Assembly: GCA_016710765.1 (NCBI GenBank)
Contig: JADJUJ010000003.1
Location: 558,001-622,000 of the forward strand
From: Lewinellaceae bacterium
GTDB lineage: Bacteria; Bacteroidota; Bacteroidia; Chitinophagales; Saprospiraceae
Direction: 5' to 3'
DNA length: 64,000 nt
Both the position numbers and the translations under genes were made by a program. The notes beneath the pieces are model-generated. The model was not told where the DNA came from. It saw nothing but the letters and a program-made list of their open reading frames with translations, and searched no databases. Every line of letters starts with the position of its first letter. Position 1 is the stretch's first letter. Positions 25,088-34,567 of the stretch are shown piece after piece.

Positions 25088-28066
25088 ATGAAAAATGTAA
25101 TACTAATTCTTGTTTCCATTATGACCATCACATCCGGATTTGCTCAGGTTCGGGTAAACGGCTTGGTCACAGATAAGCAAGATGGCACCCCACTCATCGG
25201 TGTGACCATCAGAGAAAAATCGGGTGCAGGTGGCGGCATTTCAGATATCGACGGCCGGTACATCGTCAGTGTAGCCGGATCTGAAAGTGTTCTGGTGTTT
25301 TCCTACACAGGCTATGCTACACAGGAAATCGCCTTGAATGGCAGAACCGAACTAAATGTGAGCATGGGAGAAGATGCCAATCTGCTTGACCAGGTTGTGG
25401 TCGTAGGGTATGGAACCCAGCGGAAGAGCGACCTGACCGGCGCAGTGGGTTCGGTGAAATCCAAAGACATTGAACGCATTGCAACGGGGTCGGTAGCGCA
25501 GGCATTGCAAGGTAAAATTGCCGGTGTGTACGTTACGCCTAATTCGGGTGAGCCAGGGCAGGGCGCCATCATCCGCATCCGCGGTACGGGCACCCTGAAC
25601 AATGCCAACCCTATATACGTCATTGATGGAATGATTACGTACGACGCCTCCTTTGTCAATCCGCAGGATGTTGCCTCCATTGAGGTACTTAAGGATGCTT
25701 CGGCCTGTGCCATTTACGGCGCCAGGGGCGCCAATGGTGTAGTACTGATCACCACCAAAACGGGCCAGAAACGGGAAAATGCCGTCATTTCCCTCAATAC
25801 CTATTATGGAACCCAACAGGTCACCAAAAGAATTGACTTGCTGAATGCCTCGGAATTTGCTCAGGCCTACAATGAGTTGACCAACACGGCCTACTACCCG
25901 GATCCCAATGCACTGGGAGAGGGTACCGACTGGCAGGGGGAGATTTTCAGAAAAGCGCCAATGGGAAACGTGCAGTTGTCGGTCAATGGTGGAACCGATC
26001 GGTTCAACTACAACATCAGCGCCAACTATTTTAACCAGTCGGGCATCCTGAAAAATTCCGAGTATGAGCGTGTTACCCTGCGCCTAAACAACGATTTTAA
26101 AGTGAACAAATGGCTTACCATCGGGAACAACCTGGCATACTCCAACAGCAAGGCACAACTGGCGCCAGGTGTAGTCACCAGCGCTTACCGCATGCCGCCG
26201 GTATTTGCACCCAAAGATTCCTTGGGCAATTTTTCCGATCCAACTTCGCCCTTTGGATTGGCCATTGCCAACCCCGCGGCGGATTTGTTTTACAAGAGCA
26301 ACAACCATAATAAGGCAGATCGCTTTTTTGGAACCATCTATGGCGAGATCAAGTTTTTGAAAAACTTCACGTTTAAATCCAATTTTGGTTTCGACCTGAA
26401 CAGCAGCAACGAAAAGCAGTTTACGCCAATTTTTCAGGTGTCGCCATCCCAGTTGAATACCAGCGATCAGCTTTGGCGGCGGTTCGGACAAGGCCGTGAC
26501 TGGATCTGGGAGCAAACGGTTACGTACGACCAGACTTGGGATAAACACCGTGTTACGGTATTGGCCGGATACACCGCCGATGAGCGTACGTACGAATCCT
26601 TTGGCGCGGGCAGGAGCGGCTTCCCTGGCAATGCCGACGAATTGCTTTACCTCGATGCTGGCAACGACACCACCCAGGTAAATTATGGCAGTGCGCACGA
26701 TGAAGCCTTAATTTCCTACCTCTTCCGCACCAATTACACCTTGATGGATCGGTATTTGCTGACGGTTTCCATGCGGGTCGATCAATCTTCGCGATTTGCA
26801 GCCGACAACCGAACGGGCGTTTTCCCTTCGGCCAGTTTGGGCTGGAATGCCGGGCAGGAATCGTTTATTGAAAACCTGGGTGTGGTTGACCGGCTTAAAT
26901 TCAGGGTTAGCTACGGTATACTAGGCAACCAGAACAGCATTCGCAACCGGTATTACCCAAGCTTGGGGGTTATCACCTCCCGATTGTATTATGTATTCGG
27001 CCCGGATGAAGCCCTCAACCAGGGCGCGACCCTGATCAGTATCGGCAACCCGGATTTGGTTTGGGAGACCGCGCGGCAAACAGATATTGGCATGGAAATG
27101 GGCTTTTTCAACAATCGACTGAGTGCTGAGATCGACTGGTACAACAGGTATACTTATGATATCATAGCGCCAGTACCCATTCCAGATTATGTGGGCTCCA
27201 ACGAAGATCCCATTGTCAACACAGCGCAGGTGCGCAACAGGGGTTGGGATATTACGCTGAACTGGCGGCAAGCCGGCCGTTTTGCCTGGAACCTGGGCGC
27301 TATTCTATCGCCGGTATCCAATGAAGTAGTAGCCCTGAACGATCAAAAATCAGAAATTCTCGCAGCCTTTTTGCAAGGAGAACCCGCTACCCGTACGGTT
27401 GTGGGTGAACCCATTGGCTCCTTCTATGGCTACAAAGTAATTGGTGTATTTGACTCGGCTGATGAGGCTGCTGGTGCCCCGCGGATTGGCAATGAAACGG
27501 CTGGTGACCTTCAGTTTGCCGACTTGAACAACGACGGGAAAATTGATGCGCTCGACCGCACCAACCTCGGCAGCCCGATTCCTACGCTGACCTACGGGTT
27601 CAATGCCGGTTTTGAGGTAGCCGGTTTCGATTTTGCTGCAGACCTGTTGGGCGTTACCGGTAACAAGGTTTATAACGCCAAAAAGTCGTTCCGCTTTTCA
27701 GTATACAACTGGGAAAAATCATCGTACACCGACCGCTGGACGCCTACCAATACCGCAGGATCGGTTCCCCGGATTACCAATGGGGGAACCAATTACCGGG
27801 TGAGCGATTATTTTATTGAAGACGGCAGTTTCATCCGTTTGCGCAGCATGGTACTGGGTTACACCCTTCCAACGGCGCTGATGCAGCGGGCTAAAATCAA
27901 CAAACTCCGTTTCTACGTCAGTGGCAACAACCTCTGGACCAGCCAACAATACAGCGGTTACTCACCGGAATTTGGCAACGATGGTACGCCGTATGAGGTT
28001 GGGTTCGACAATGGCGGTTATCCCATTGCAAAATCCTGGCAATTTGGCCTGGAAATGACGTTCTAA
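25088..28066 (+). CDS. SusC/RagA-family TonB-dependent outer-membrane transporter
   Basis: This outer-membrane beta-barrel imports a ligand captured by its SusD partner, powered by TonB. The 992 residues show a signal peptide (about 1-19, ending S-G-F-A-Q), a carboxypeptidase-regulatory-like domain (about 22-95, starting V-N-G-L-V-T-D), the SusC signature V-V-V-G-Y-G-T-Q-R-K-S-D-L-T-G-A-V, a plug domain with I-Y-G-A-R-G-A-N-G-V-V-L-I-T-T-K, and a barrel ending in aromatic F (L-E-M-T-F). The ATG at 25088 follows a good -7 box. susD follows 70 bp later. There is no glycoside hydrolase, sulfatase, peptidase or ECF-sigma/anti-sigma pair next to the pair, so its substrate cannot be inferred. Confidence 0.95.
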   Translation: MKNVILILVSIMTITSGFAQVRVNGLVTDKQDGTPLIGVTIREKSGAGGGISDIDGRYIVSVAGSESVLVFSYTGYATQEIALNGRTELNVSMGEDANLLDQVVVVGYGTQRKSDLTGAVGSVKSKDIERIATGSVAQALQGKIAGVYVTPNSGEPGQGAIIRIRGTGTLNNANPIYVIDGMITYDASFVNPQDVASIEVLKDASACAIYGARGANGVVLITTKTGQKRENAVISLNTYYGTQQVTKRIDLLNASEFAQAYNELTNTAYYPDPNALGEGTDWQGEIFRKAPMGNVQLSVNGGTDRFNYNISANYFNQSGILKNSEYERVTLRLNNDFKVNKWLTIGNNLAYSNSKAQLAPGVVTSAYRMPPVFAPKDSLGNFSDPTSPFGLAIANPAADLFYKSNNHNKADRFFGTIYGEIKFLKNFTFKSNFGFDLNSSNEKQFTPIFQVSPSQLNTSDQLWRRFGQGRDWIWEQTVTYDQTWDKHRVTVLAGYTADERTYESFGAGRSGFPGNADELLYLDAGNDTTQVNYGSAHDEALISYLFRTNYTLMDRYLLTVSMRVDQSSRFAADNRTGVFPSASLGWNAGQESFIENLGVVDRLKFRVSYGILGNQNSIRNRYYPSLGVITSRLYYVFGPDEALNQGATLISIGNPDLVWETARQTDIGMEMGFFNNRLSAEIDWYNRYTYDIIAPVPIPDYVGSNEDPIVNTAQVRNRGWDITLNWRQAGRFAWNLGAILSPVSNEVVALNDQKSEILAAFLQGEPATRTVVGEPIGSFYGYKVIGVFDSADEAAGAPRIGNETAGDLQFADLNNDGKIDALDRTNLGSPIPTLTYGFNAGFEVAGFDFAADLLGVTGNKVYNAKKSFRFSVYNWEKSSYTDRWTPTNTAGSVPRITNGGTNYRVSDYFIEDGSFIRLRSMVLGYTLPTALMQRAKINKLRFYVSGNNLWTSQQYSGYSPEFGNDGTPYEVGFDNGGYPIAKSWQFGLEMTF

Positions 28067-28135
28067 AAATGAATTATATCTAATTTCGACCTGAAACGCC
28101 CAATCCTGAATTGTTTCACTTTCAACGAAAACAAC

Positions 28136-29644
28136 ATGATGAATAATAGCACAACTTTTTCCAGCCGGTGCCTGATCACCGCTGGTATATTGCTCCTGGC
28201 TGTCACGGGTTGCCAAAAGGAATTCCTCGACAGAAAACCACTTGGGCAACTCACCTACGACACGTTTTTTGAAAATGGCCAGCAAGCCACGGAAGCCACC
28301 AATGCGGTGTACAACCAACTGCGCCAGTGGGATTGTATTGCTTTTCCCTGGATCACCTGCACAGACATCATTTCAGATGATGCTGATAAAGGCTCCACCC
28401 CTACCGATGCCTTGTATGTGCTGGAAGTAGACGACTTTACATTTGATGGTACCAATTCTAGTTTTAGTGGGGTATGGCGGGGTTACTACCGGGTTATTTC
28501 ACGGGCAAACCTGGCTATTTTGCGGATTCCGGATGTTCCGGATATGGATCCCATTTTGCAAAAACGCCTGATTGGCGAATGTAAATTCCTACGCGCCTAC
28601 AGTTACCTGCTGCTGGTGCAATGGTTTGGGGATGTGCCGATTATTACGGAGCCGCTAGGCGGAGACTCCTATTACAACCAGGTGCGGGATAATCAATCTG
28701 CCGTGTACGACCAGATTGAGCGCGACCTGCTCGACGCCATTGATGCGCTGCCAGAAAAGGCCCAATATGCATCCTCTAACCTTGGTCGCGCCAGCAAGGG
28801 CGCTGCCCGGGGTATGCTTGCCAAGTTGTACATGGTGAAAAAGGATTTTCCCAAGGCGGAAGAACAATGCCTGGCGATCATCAATTCCAACCAGTACAGC
28901 CTGTTGACAAAATATTCCGATAATTTCTTGCGGGTGGGCGAGAATGGTGCAGAATCTATTTTTGAAGTACAGGCCGCTGCACTGCAGCCTAATGACGGTG
29001 TGATTGGTCCTGGCGCAACTCCTTACAACATGATCCAGGGTGTGCGCGGTGTGCCCAATCTGGGCTGGGGCTTCAACAGGCCTTCGGATAATTTTGTAGC
29101 TTCATTTGAAAATGGCGACCCGCGCCGGGAAGCTACCGTGATTTATGTTGGAGAAGTACTTCCTGACGGGGCCACAATTGTACAGGATAATCCGGAAATC
29201 ATCAACGAGCGCTACAACCAGAAAGCCTGGGTTCCGGCTCACTCCGGATTGCAGGACAATGGCCCGGGCAATATCAGGCTGCTCCGTTATTCCGACATCC
29301 TGCTGCTTGCTGCAGAGGCACTGAATGAAAACAACAAGCCTACAGAGGCGCTCATGTACCTGAATCTGGTGCGCAAACGTGCGCGCGGTACCAATAATTT
29401 TATTTTGCCCGATGTTGCCATTACCGATCAGGCGATGTTGCGGGAAAAAATTTACAAGGAGCGCCGGGTGGAACTGGGCATGGAACAACAGCGCTGGTTC
29501 GACCTCGTTCGCTGGGGTCGCGCTGCCGAAAAGATGCAGGCGGTGGGTAAAAATTTTGTTGCAGGGAAACACGAATTACTCCCTGTTCCACAAGCAGAAA
29601 TCGACCTGACTGCTGGTGCATTGAAGCAAAATCCCGGATATTAA
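28136..29644 (+). CDS. SusD/RagB-family surface lipoprotein
   Basis: This is the substrate-binding lid of the SusC transporter encoded upstream. The 502-residue precursor has a lipoprotein signal with lipobox L-A-V-T-G-C (Cys about 24), then the typical SusD start Q-K-E-F-L-D-R-K-P, helical TPR-like repeats and the C-terminal family motif E-R-R-V-E-L-G-M-E-Q-Q-R-W-F-D-L-V-R-W-G. The end P-V-P-Q-A-E-I-D...N-P-G-Y is also characteristic. Two adjacent ATG codons (28136, 28139) are possible starts. A strong hairpin terminator follows. Confidence 0.95.
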   Translation: MMNNSTTFSSRCLITAGILLLAVTGCQKEFLDRKPLGQLTYDTFFENGQQATEATNAVYNQLRQWDCIAFPWITCTDIISDDADKGSTPTDALYVLEVDDFTFDGTNSSFSGVWRGYYRVISRANLAILRIPDVPDMDPILQKRLIGECKFLRAYSYLLLVQWFGDVPIITEPLGGDSYYNQVRDNQSAVYDQIERDLLDAIDALPEKAQYASSNLGRASKGAARGMLAKLYMVKKDFPKAEEQCLAIINSNQYSLLTKYSDNFLRVGENGAESIFEVQAAALQPNDGVIGPGATPYNMIQGVRGVPNLGWGFNRPSDNFVASFENGDPRREATVIYVGEVLPDGATIVQDNPEIINERYNQKAWVPAHSGLQDNGPGNIRLLRYSDILLLAAEALNENNKPTEALMYLNLVRKRARGTNNFILPDVAITDQAMLREKIYKERRVELGMEQQRWFDLVRWGRAAEKMQAVGKNFVAGKHELLPVPQAEIDLTAGALKQNPGY

Positions 29645-31129
29645 AATAATCGAACAGTTGAAATAAAAAAACACCCTGGACGCGTGCCGTTCAGGGTGTT
29701 TTTGTGCCCATTCAGGCATATACTTCATCATGTTCTTATAGCACCTTTCCAGCATTTGACGCAAAGGAAAAACTGCCAGGGCCAACAAGCCTGCGCCGAA
29801 AAACAACAATACGGTATCGTAGTTCCATACCGACTCTGGAAGTTTGCCAGCCATCCCTGCCGCAACCCAGACAAAAACTTCCAGGAAAACCACACTGCCG
29901 ATGGATGCAACTCGGGTTGCCCAGGCTTGCGCATTGACGAGCAGCAGCATACTACCCACCATGCCTGAAACCTGAATCGCCATCCAGGCGCCTCCCCAGT
30001 CGAGGGCAAAACCACTCAGCAATACTACGGCAGCCCAGGCGCCCCAGCACAATACAGCGGGATAAATACGCTGCAACAGGACTGGAAGCGCAAAGATGGG
30101 CAGTAATAAAGGGACCGATGCGCCAAAACGATTGGCAAAACTCAAAAGCCCTATGCACAGTAAGATAATCATAGGCAAGGCCAGACGCTGCTCTCTGCCA
30201 GGGGTATTCAGAACGGGAAGGAGCGCAAATGAGGCCAGCAGTCCGGCAAATACCAGAAGCGCCATCAGGCCATAGCCCATGTATTGCTCCCAAGGGTTTT
30301 GGGTTTGAAAATGTCGGGAAAGTGATTCCAGCTTTTGGACTTCCGCTGGCCCGACCAGTTCATTTTTTGCGATAATTTCTTCACCTTTTCCAACAATGAT
30401 TCCTGTGCTGAGGAGTGCACTGGTTTTGCGTCGCAAGGATGCTGTGGTCATTGAATCGCTGTATACCAAATTAGGCTCCAGGGCGTCTTCCAGCATGGGT
30501 AAAATAACCTCAGGTTGCCGTACCGGGCTGAAGGGAAGTGTGTCGATGAGAAAATCTCTTGCCTTTTTTACCGTAAACAATTCGCTGAAACTGGTTTTAA
30601 CTGTTGTGTTTCCAGAAACCAGGTATACTGTGCCGTCTCGATTTAGGTTGGGTAAATAATCGGTATTGTCACTGGTAATCCCTTTTTGGTAAAGATCCGT
30701 CAGGAGTGCTACACCAAAGCGGCGGTACTGGTCCGGGTTTTTAAGCAAATCATCGTACTGGGTATCATATCTGCTGATTTCCACTTGTTTTGCCAGTTTG
30801 TCGGTAAACTGTTGCAGCTGTTTTTGCTCGATACTGGGATCTATCAACAAATAGGGGCCATGTTCATCTTGCAAAATCTTCAGACTGTCGGCAACTTCTT
30901 CCGGTTGTCGCAGTACTTCATAATCAAAGGGGGCTTTCAGGCTGCTGTAGGACCAGGGTTGCCCTGGCACGTATTGGTATGGAAACGGCTTTTGGTCGGG
31001 CATGACCATGGCAGCAAGGCCTGCAAAACAAAACGCATACAGCCAAACCTGCCAGGCTCGTCCCTGACCGGATACTGGTTGGTCTGCTTCGGGGATGTTA
31101 TCCGGGCGAAGTCGTTTTGGACGCAACAT
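29576..31129 (-). CDS. 7TM-HDED membrane protein lacking the HD phosphodiesterase domain (truncated)
   Basis: The N-terminal about 480 residues match the architecture of PgpH/YqfF-type 7TM-HD proteins: one N-terminal TM (about 25-45), an extracytoplasmic 7TMR-HDED-like domain (about 60-280, with V-G-K-G-E-E-I-I) and about seven TM helices (about 290-480). In that family a cytoplasmic HD domain degrading cyclic di-AMP follows. Here the frame instead runs through the terminator hairpin (A-Q-K-H-P-E-R-H-A-S-R) and ends antisense to the last 69 bp of susD; no H-D motif is present. The start is the ATG at 31127-31129, one base after the stop of the adenosyltransferase gene; a TTG at 31168 would overlap it. 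The product is probably inactive as a phosphodiesterase. Confidence 0.75.
   Translation of the reverse strand: MLRPKRLRPDNIPEADQPVSGQGRAWQVWLYAFCFAGLAAMVMPDQKPFPYQYVPGQPWSYSSLKAPFDYEVLRQPEEVADSLKILQDEHGPYLLIDPSIEQKQLQQFTDKLAKQVEISRYDTQYDDLLKNPDQYRRFGVALLTDLYQKGITSDNTDYLPNLNRDGTVYLVSGNTTVKTSFSELFTVKKARDFLIDTLPFSPVRQPEVILPMLEDALEPNLVYSDSMTTASLRRKTSALLSTGIIVGKGEEIIAKNELVGPAEVQKLESLSRHFQTQNPWEQYMGYGLMALLVFAGLLASFALLPVLNTPGREQRLALPMIILLCIGLLSFANRFGASVPLLLPIFALPVLLQRIYPAVLCWGAWAAVVLLSGFALDWGGAWMAIQVSGMVGSMLLLVNAQAWATRVASIGSVVFLEVFVWVAAGMAGKLPESVWNYDTVLLFFGAGLLALAVFPLRQMLERCYKNMMKYMPEWAQKHPERHASRVFFYFNCSIILISGILLQCTSSQVDFCLWNRE
29668..29704. terminator. Bidirectional terminator between susD and the 7TM gene
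   Basis: AAACACCCTG and CAGGGTGTTT arms flank a 13-base loop, with A-runs before and T-runs after, so it can act on both strands. On the minus strand this hairpin is translated as the end of the 7TM protein. Confidence 0.85.
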
Positions 31130-31130
31130 A

Positions 31131-31688
31131 TCAATCCTTTTTTCTAGGGTTCCAGATAATTTCTTCAATGCCTGCCTGGTGCGACAGGTGCCTGGCCAGC
31201 ATAAAAAAGTAATCGGACAGCCGGTTGCAATATTGTATCACCAGTGGGTCCACCGGCTCAATGTGGTCCAGTGCAACGATCAGTCGCTCTGCACGGCGAC
31301 ATACAGTTCTGCAGACATGTGCCTGTGAGGCTGGAAGAAAGCCGCCGGGTAAAATGAAATGTTTCAGCGCCGGCAATGTAGCATCCATGCGATCCATTTC
31401 CGTTTCGAGCTGGGCAATGTCTTCCGGATAAAGGTCTGGGGTAGGGGGCTGCTTTTCCGGGTCGGATGCGAGATGGGCGCCAGTGGTGAACAAGCGGTCT
31501 TGTATTTGTTTTAGCACCGATTTGGTAAGCTCGTCTTCAACGTTATCGCGCAGTAGGCCGATAAAGGCATTTAGTTCGTCTACGGTGCCATAGGCATCCA
31601 CCCTGAGGTCGCTCTTAGATACGCGGCGCCCCCCAAACAGGGCGGTACCGCCGTCGTCGCCGGTTTTGGTATAAATTTTAAATCCCAT
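31131..31688 (-). CDS. pduO: ATP:cob(I)alamin adenosyltransferase, PduO type
   Basis: This enzyme makes adenosylcobalamin from ATP and cob(I)alamin. The 185 residues form the short single-domain PduO fold. The N-terminal I-Y-T-K-T-G-D-D-G-G-T-A-L-F-G-G-R-R-V binds ATP, and V-C-R-R-A-E-R-L-I-V and the final helix with L-S-D-Y-F-F-M-L-A-R are typical. It overlaps the methyltransferase gene by 11 bp upstream and abuts the 7TM gene downstream, indicating one transcript. Confidence 0.94.
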   Translation of the reverse strand: MGFKIYTKTGDDGGTALFGGRRVSKSDLRVDAYGTVDELNAFIGLLRDNVEDELTKSVLKQIQDRLFTTGAHLASDPEKQPPTPDLYPEDIAQLETEMDRMDATLPALKHFILPGGFLPASQAHVCRTVCRRAERLIVALDHIEPVDPLVIQYCNRLSDYFFMLARHLSHQAGIEEIIWNPRKKD

Positions 31689-32217
31689 ATGCCTTCATTC
31701 TCACGCTTTTTCCACGCGGGGTTAATGCTTTATCTTCCCAGATCAGTTTAAACCCGGGCATTTTTTCTATTTCCGGCCGTTTGTGTGGCGTAATGATGAT
31801 CAAAACCGGCGCCATTTGCAGCAGGTTCCAGCAAAGGGGGAACAAGGCCTCCTGGGGGCACAGGTGCATGGCAAAGGAACTGATGATGGATGAAAACTGG
31901 TGTTCGGTTGATTTCGAGGAAAATACCGTCTGGAAATCCCAGTTGTAGCAGGGCCGCCCGGTTTGCCGGGTGTAAAGGGCCTGGGTATAGGGGTCGCTGC
32001 CAGTAATTTGTTGTACGCCAGCCTCCAAAAGGGCGCGGCTGACCTCCCCGCTTCCCGCTGAGAAATCGAGTAGGTGTTCGCTTGGTATCCGGTGCAGATT
32101 TTTTAACACCAGGGCCCTGATTTCCGGCTCATGCGGATTGGCATACGCATCGGCGTACTGATGATAGTACCCCTCAGCCCCTAAAGCATCATACAGCGGT
32201 CGGATGGATTCGGGCAT
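31678..32217 (-). CDS. Class I SAM-dependent methyltransferase
   Basis: The 179-residue product has a Rossmann-like SAM-binding region: motif I L-L-D-F-S-A-G-S-G-E-V-S (about 49-60), an acidic residue after the second strand (T-G-S-D-P-Y) and a later I-I-S-S-F-A-M-H-L strand. The substrate is unknown. It lies between the MCE protein and pduO with overlaps or gaps of a few bases, and the reconstructed end of the MCE gene lies 2 bp upstream of its ATG. Confidence 0.8.
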   Translation of the reverse strand: MPESIRPLYDALGAEGYYHQYADAYANPHEPEIRALVLKNLHRIPSEHLLDFSAGSGEVSRALLEAGVQQITGSDPYTQALYTRQTGRPCYNWDFQTVFSSKSTEHQFSSIISSFAMHLCPQEALFPLCWNLLQMAPVLIIITPHKRPEIEKMPGFKLIWEDKALTPRGKSVRMKAYGI

Positions 32218-32219
32218 AT

Positions 32220-33336
32220 TACTGCTTGGTTTTGCGAAGGTATTCCCGTTCGAGGCTGTCTATAACTTGCTGGTAAGCCGGATCATCTATTGGATTGGTG
32301 TAGTCCTTGGTTTTGTTTTGCCAAATACTTTCAATTTCACCGTGTTGTAACGCTTGGGGTTTAACCGGAGGTCCTGCATTAAGAGCTGCAATTGGCGGCT
32401 GGTTCGAACCAGGTTATCGTAGAGTTCTTCATCTGATAACAATTTTCCGGCACTTCCTTGACCGTTTACAAGCCCCTGCGCCAATACATCCACTTTGTTG
32501 AGGGTTTTACTGGCACCTTCCAGGGTTTGCCGGAGGCTGGACACTGAAGCAGTCACCGAATCCAGGGCTATATTGGCTTTACCAGCGCTTTTACCAAGAT
32601 CGGCCGTTTTGAGCTGCTCGGTGATGGTGGCAAGGTTGGCGAGCGACTTGCTGATGTCCTCGTTGCTGTTACGGATCGCTTTGGTTATTTCAGCTGAATT
32701 GGCTGCAGTAGCCGAAAAACTGGCTGTACTGGCATCAAGGAAATGGTTGATTTTTGCCGTCATGATAGCCAAATTGGCCAGTGACTCATGCAAGGCAAGA
32801 AGGGTGCGCCCGACGCCTTTGGGGTCGTTGGGGTCGGCTATAGAGTCGTAAATGGTGGTCAGGCCAACTTTCAGTCGTTCCATGTAGGCATCCAATTGTG
32901 CTGGGTCGCCAACAATACTTTGCATAAAGGACTGAGAGGACCCAATCAGGTAGTCGCCGTCCTGGGCGCAATCGCCTCCCTGGCAAGGTTCGTCGAATTC
33001 CAGGTTGATGGCTTTGCCGCCCATTAGTCCGAGTCCAACGATGACCGCGCGGGTGTTTTTGGGGATGTCCACATCGCCCATGAGGCTGAGTTCAACGATA
33101 ATGGTTCTATCATCGGCTTTATCCAGGTGCATTTCCTTAACGGTACCCACCTGAAAACCATTGATAAAAACATAAGAGGAAGGGCGAAGTTCTGCCACAT
33201 TGGTATAGCGAACGTAAAATTCATTGGTTCGCGAAAGCATATTGAGCCCCTTGAGAAATTGAAATCCCCAGACCGCCAGTGCAGTTGCAACCAGGGCAAA
33301 TATTCCTATCTTAGTTTCGTTGCGTAGTTTGAGCAT
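32220..33336 (-). CDS. MCE/MlaD-family protein (one-base frameshift near the 3' end)
   Basis: This is a membrane-anchored lipid-transport protein of the MlaD family, with an N-terminal TM (about 8-26, I-G-I-F-A-L-V-A-T-A-L) and an MCE domain (about 35-120, with R-P-S-S-Y-V-F-I-N-G-F-Q-V-G-T-V and L-G-L-M-G-G-K-A-I-N-L), followed by a long coiled-coil-like helical region. As written, the frame stops at 32287 (F-G-K-T-K-P-R). Adding one A in the run at 32311-32314 gives an end D-P-A-Y-Q-Q-V-I-D-S-L-E-R and a TAA at 32220-32222, which fits the operon spacing. The start is the ATG at 33334-33336, whose product begins M-L-K-L-R-N-E-T-K-I-G; an upstream TTG is less likely. The amidase gene lies 44 bp upstream. 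Confidence 0.85.
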
Positions 33337-33380
33337 TGTAGATGATTGTGGGCAGGATAAACACAAAAAACGAGGCTTGC

Positions 33381-34550
33381 CTAATTGTTCGCCTGAATAA
33401 CGGCGGTCCTGAACCCAAGGTTATGGATATCACCGAGCACTTTTTCAGCCTCGTTGCGGCTGGCAAAGGTACCGACAAAATATTGGTACTCGCTACCTCT
33501 TTTTTCCTCAATAATATCACTGAGCAATGCAAGTCGGCCTGTTTTTACATCCAATTTAGACGGCCACGACAACAATAGAATGCGAAAACCACTGTCAGGG
33601 GCACCTTTGGCCGTTGTAGTGCTTGTAATGGCTGAAGCAGTAGCCTTGGGCCCGCTGGTTCCAGCATTGGCAACGGGTGCAGGAGCCGGGGCTTTTTTCG
33701 GTGTCGCGGCAACTGGTGTGCTGCCGGGATGGCCTTCCATTTGCACCTTATAAGATTTAAAGCCCTGAAAAATGGATTCGGCAAGCGCTTCCCGGCCTTC
33801 CTCGGAAACAATGTATTTTTCTTCGGCCAGGTTGGTCAGGTAACCGCTTTCTACCAGAATGGCAGGCATGGCCGTTTCCCGCAGCACCAGGAATCCCGCT
33901 TGTTTTACGCCGCGATCGTAGCGCTGGGCAATATCTTTGGCTTGCTGTTGAATAAATCCGGCCAGGAGGATACTTTGTTCAAGGTAGGCACTCTGCCACA
34001 TGCTGCCCATGATGTGTGCCTCAGGGCTATTGGGGTCGTACCCACCGTAATTTTGCTGGTAATTGTCTTCTAAATAAATAGAGGCATTCTCGCGCTTGGC
34101 TACTTCCAGGTTATGCGCAGCGGTATGCAAACCCATGACATAGGTTTCGGCGCCGGCTATCCTGTTGTTGCTGATGGCATTGCAATGTACACTGATGAAC
34201 AAGTCGGCATTGTTGCGGTTGGCGATGGCCGCGCGTTCATTCAGTTCAATGAAAACGTCCTTGTCGCGGGTATAAATTACCTCGACATCGGGAAATTCCC
34301 GCTTTATTTTTTTACCCAGTTGCAGGATGATGGCCAGTGTATTGTCCTTTTCTTTCGAAATAGCGCCTATACAACCCGGATCTTTTCCACCATGCCCTGC
34401 ATCGAGCACTACTTTCTTTATTTTGTAAGTACTTTTGCCCGCGCCCAGGTGATCTGCTGCGGGATGCTGTACGCCTATTGTGTTAAAGTTCATCAAAAGA
34501 AGCCACAATGGGAGAAGCGCCAGCGTTTGTAGGGCAATCTTTAATTTCAT
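33381..34550 (-). CDS. N-acetylmuramoyl-L-alanine amidase (Amidase_3) with SPOR-like C-terminus
   Basis: This periplasmic zinc enzyme cleaves the amide between N-acetylmuramic acid and the peptide stem. It is 389 residues with an N-terminal signal sequence (about 1-28). The catalytic domain (about 45-260) shows zinc ligands in V-L-D-A-G-H-G-G, E in I-E-L-N-E-R-A, H in I-S-V-H-C-N, and the catalytic Glu in A-I-L-V-E-S-G-Y-L-T-N. After a Pro/Ala/Lys-rich linker, the last about 45 residues (Y-F-V-G-T-F-A-S-R-N-E-A-E) resemble a SPOR peptidoglycan-binding domain. It heads the minus-strand group, diverges from lptD, and its pairing with an MCE gene is common in Bacteroidota. Confidence 0.93.
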   Translation of the reverse strand: MKLKIALQTLALLPLWLLLMNFNTIGVQHPAADHLGAGKSTYKIKKVVLDAGHGGKDPGCIGAISKEKDNTLAIILQLGKKIKREFPDVEVIYTRDKDVFIELNERAAIANRNNADLFISVHCNAISNNRIAGAETYVMGLHTAAHNLEVAKRENASIYLEDNYQQNYGGYDPNSPEAHIMGSMWQSAYLEQSILLAGFIQQQAKDIAQRYDRGVKQAGFLVLRETAMPAILVESGYLTNLAEEKYIVSEEGREALAESIFQGFKSYKVQMEGHPGSTPVAATPKKAPAPAPVANAGTSGPKATASAITSTTTAKGAPDSGFRILLLSWPSKLDVKTGRLALLSDIIEEKRGSEYQYFVGTFASRNEAEKVLGDIHNLGFRTAVIQANN

Positions 34551-34567
34551 ATCGCGCTCTGAGAAAA

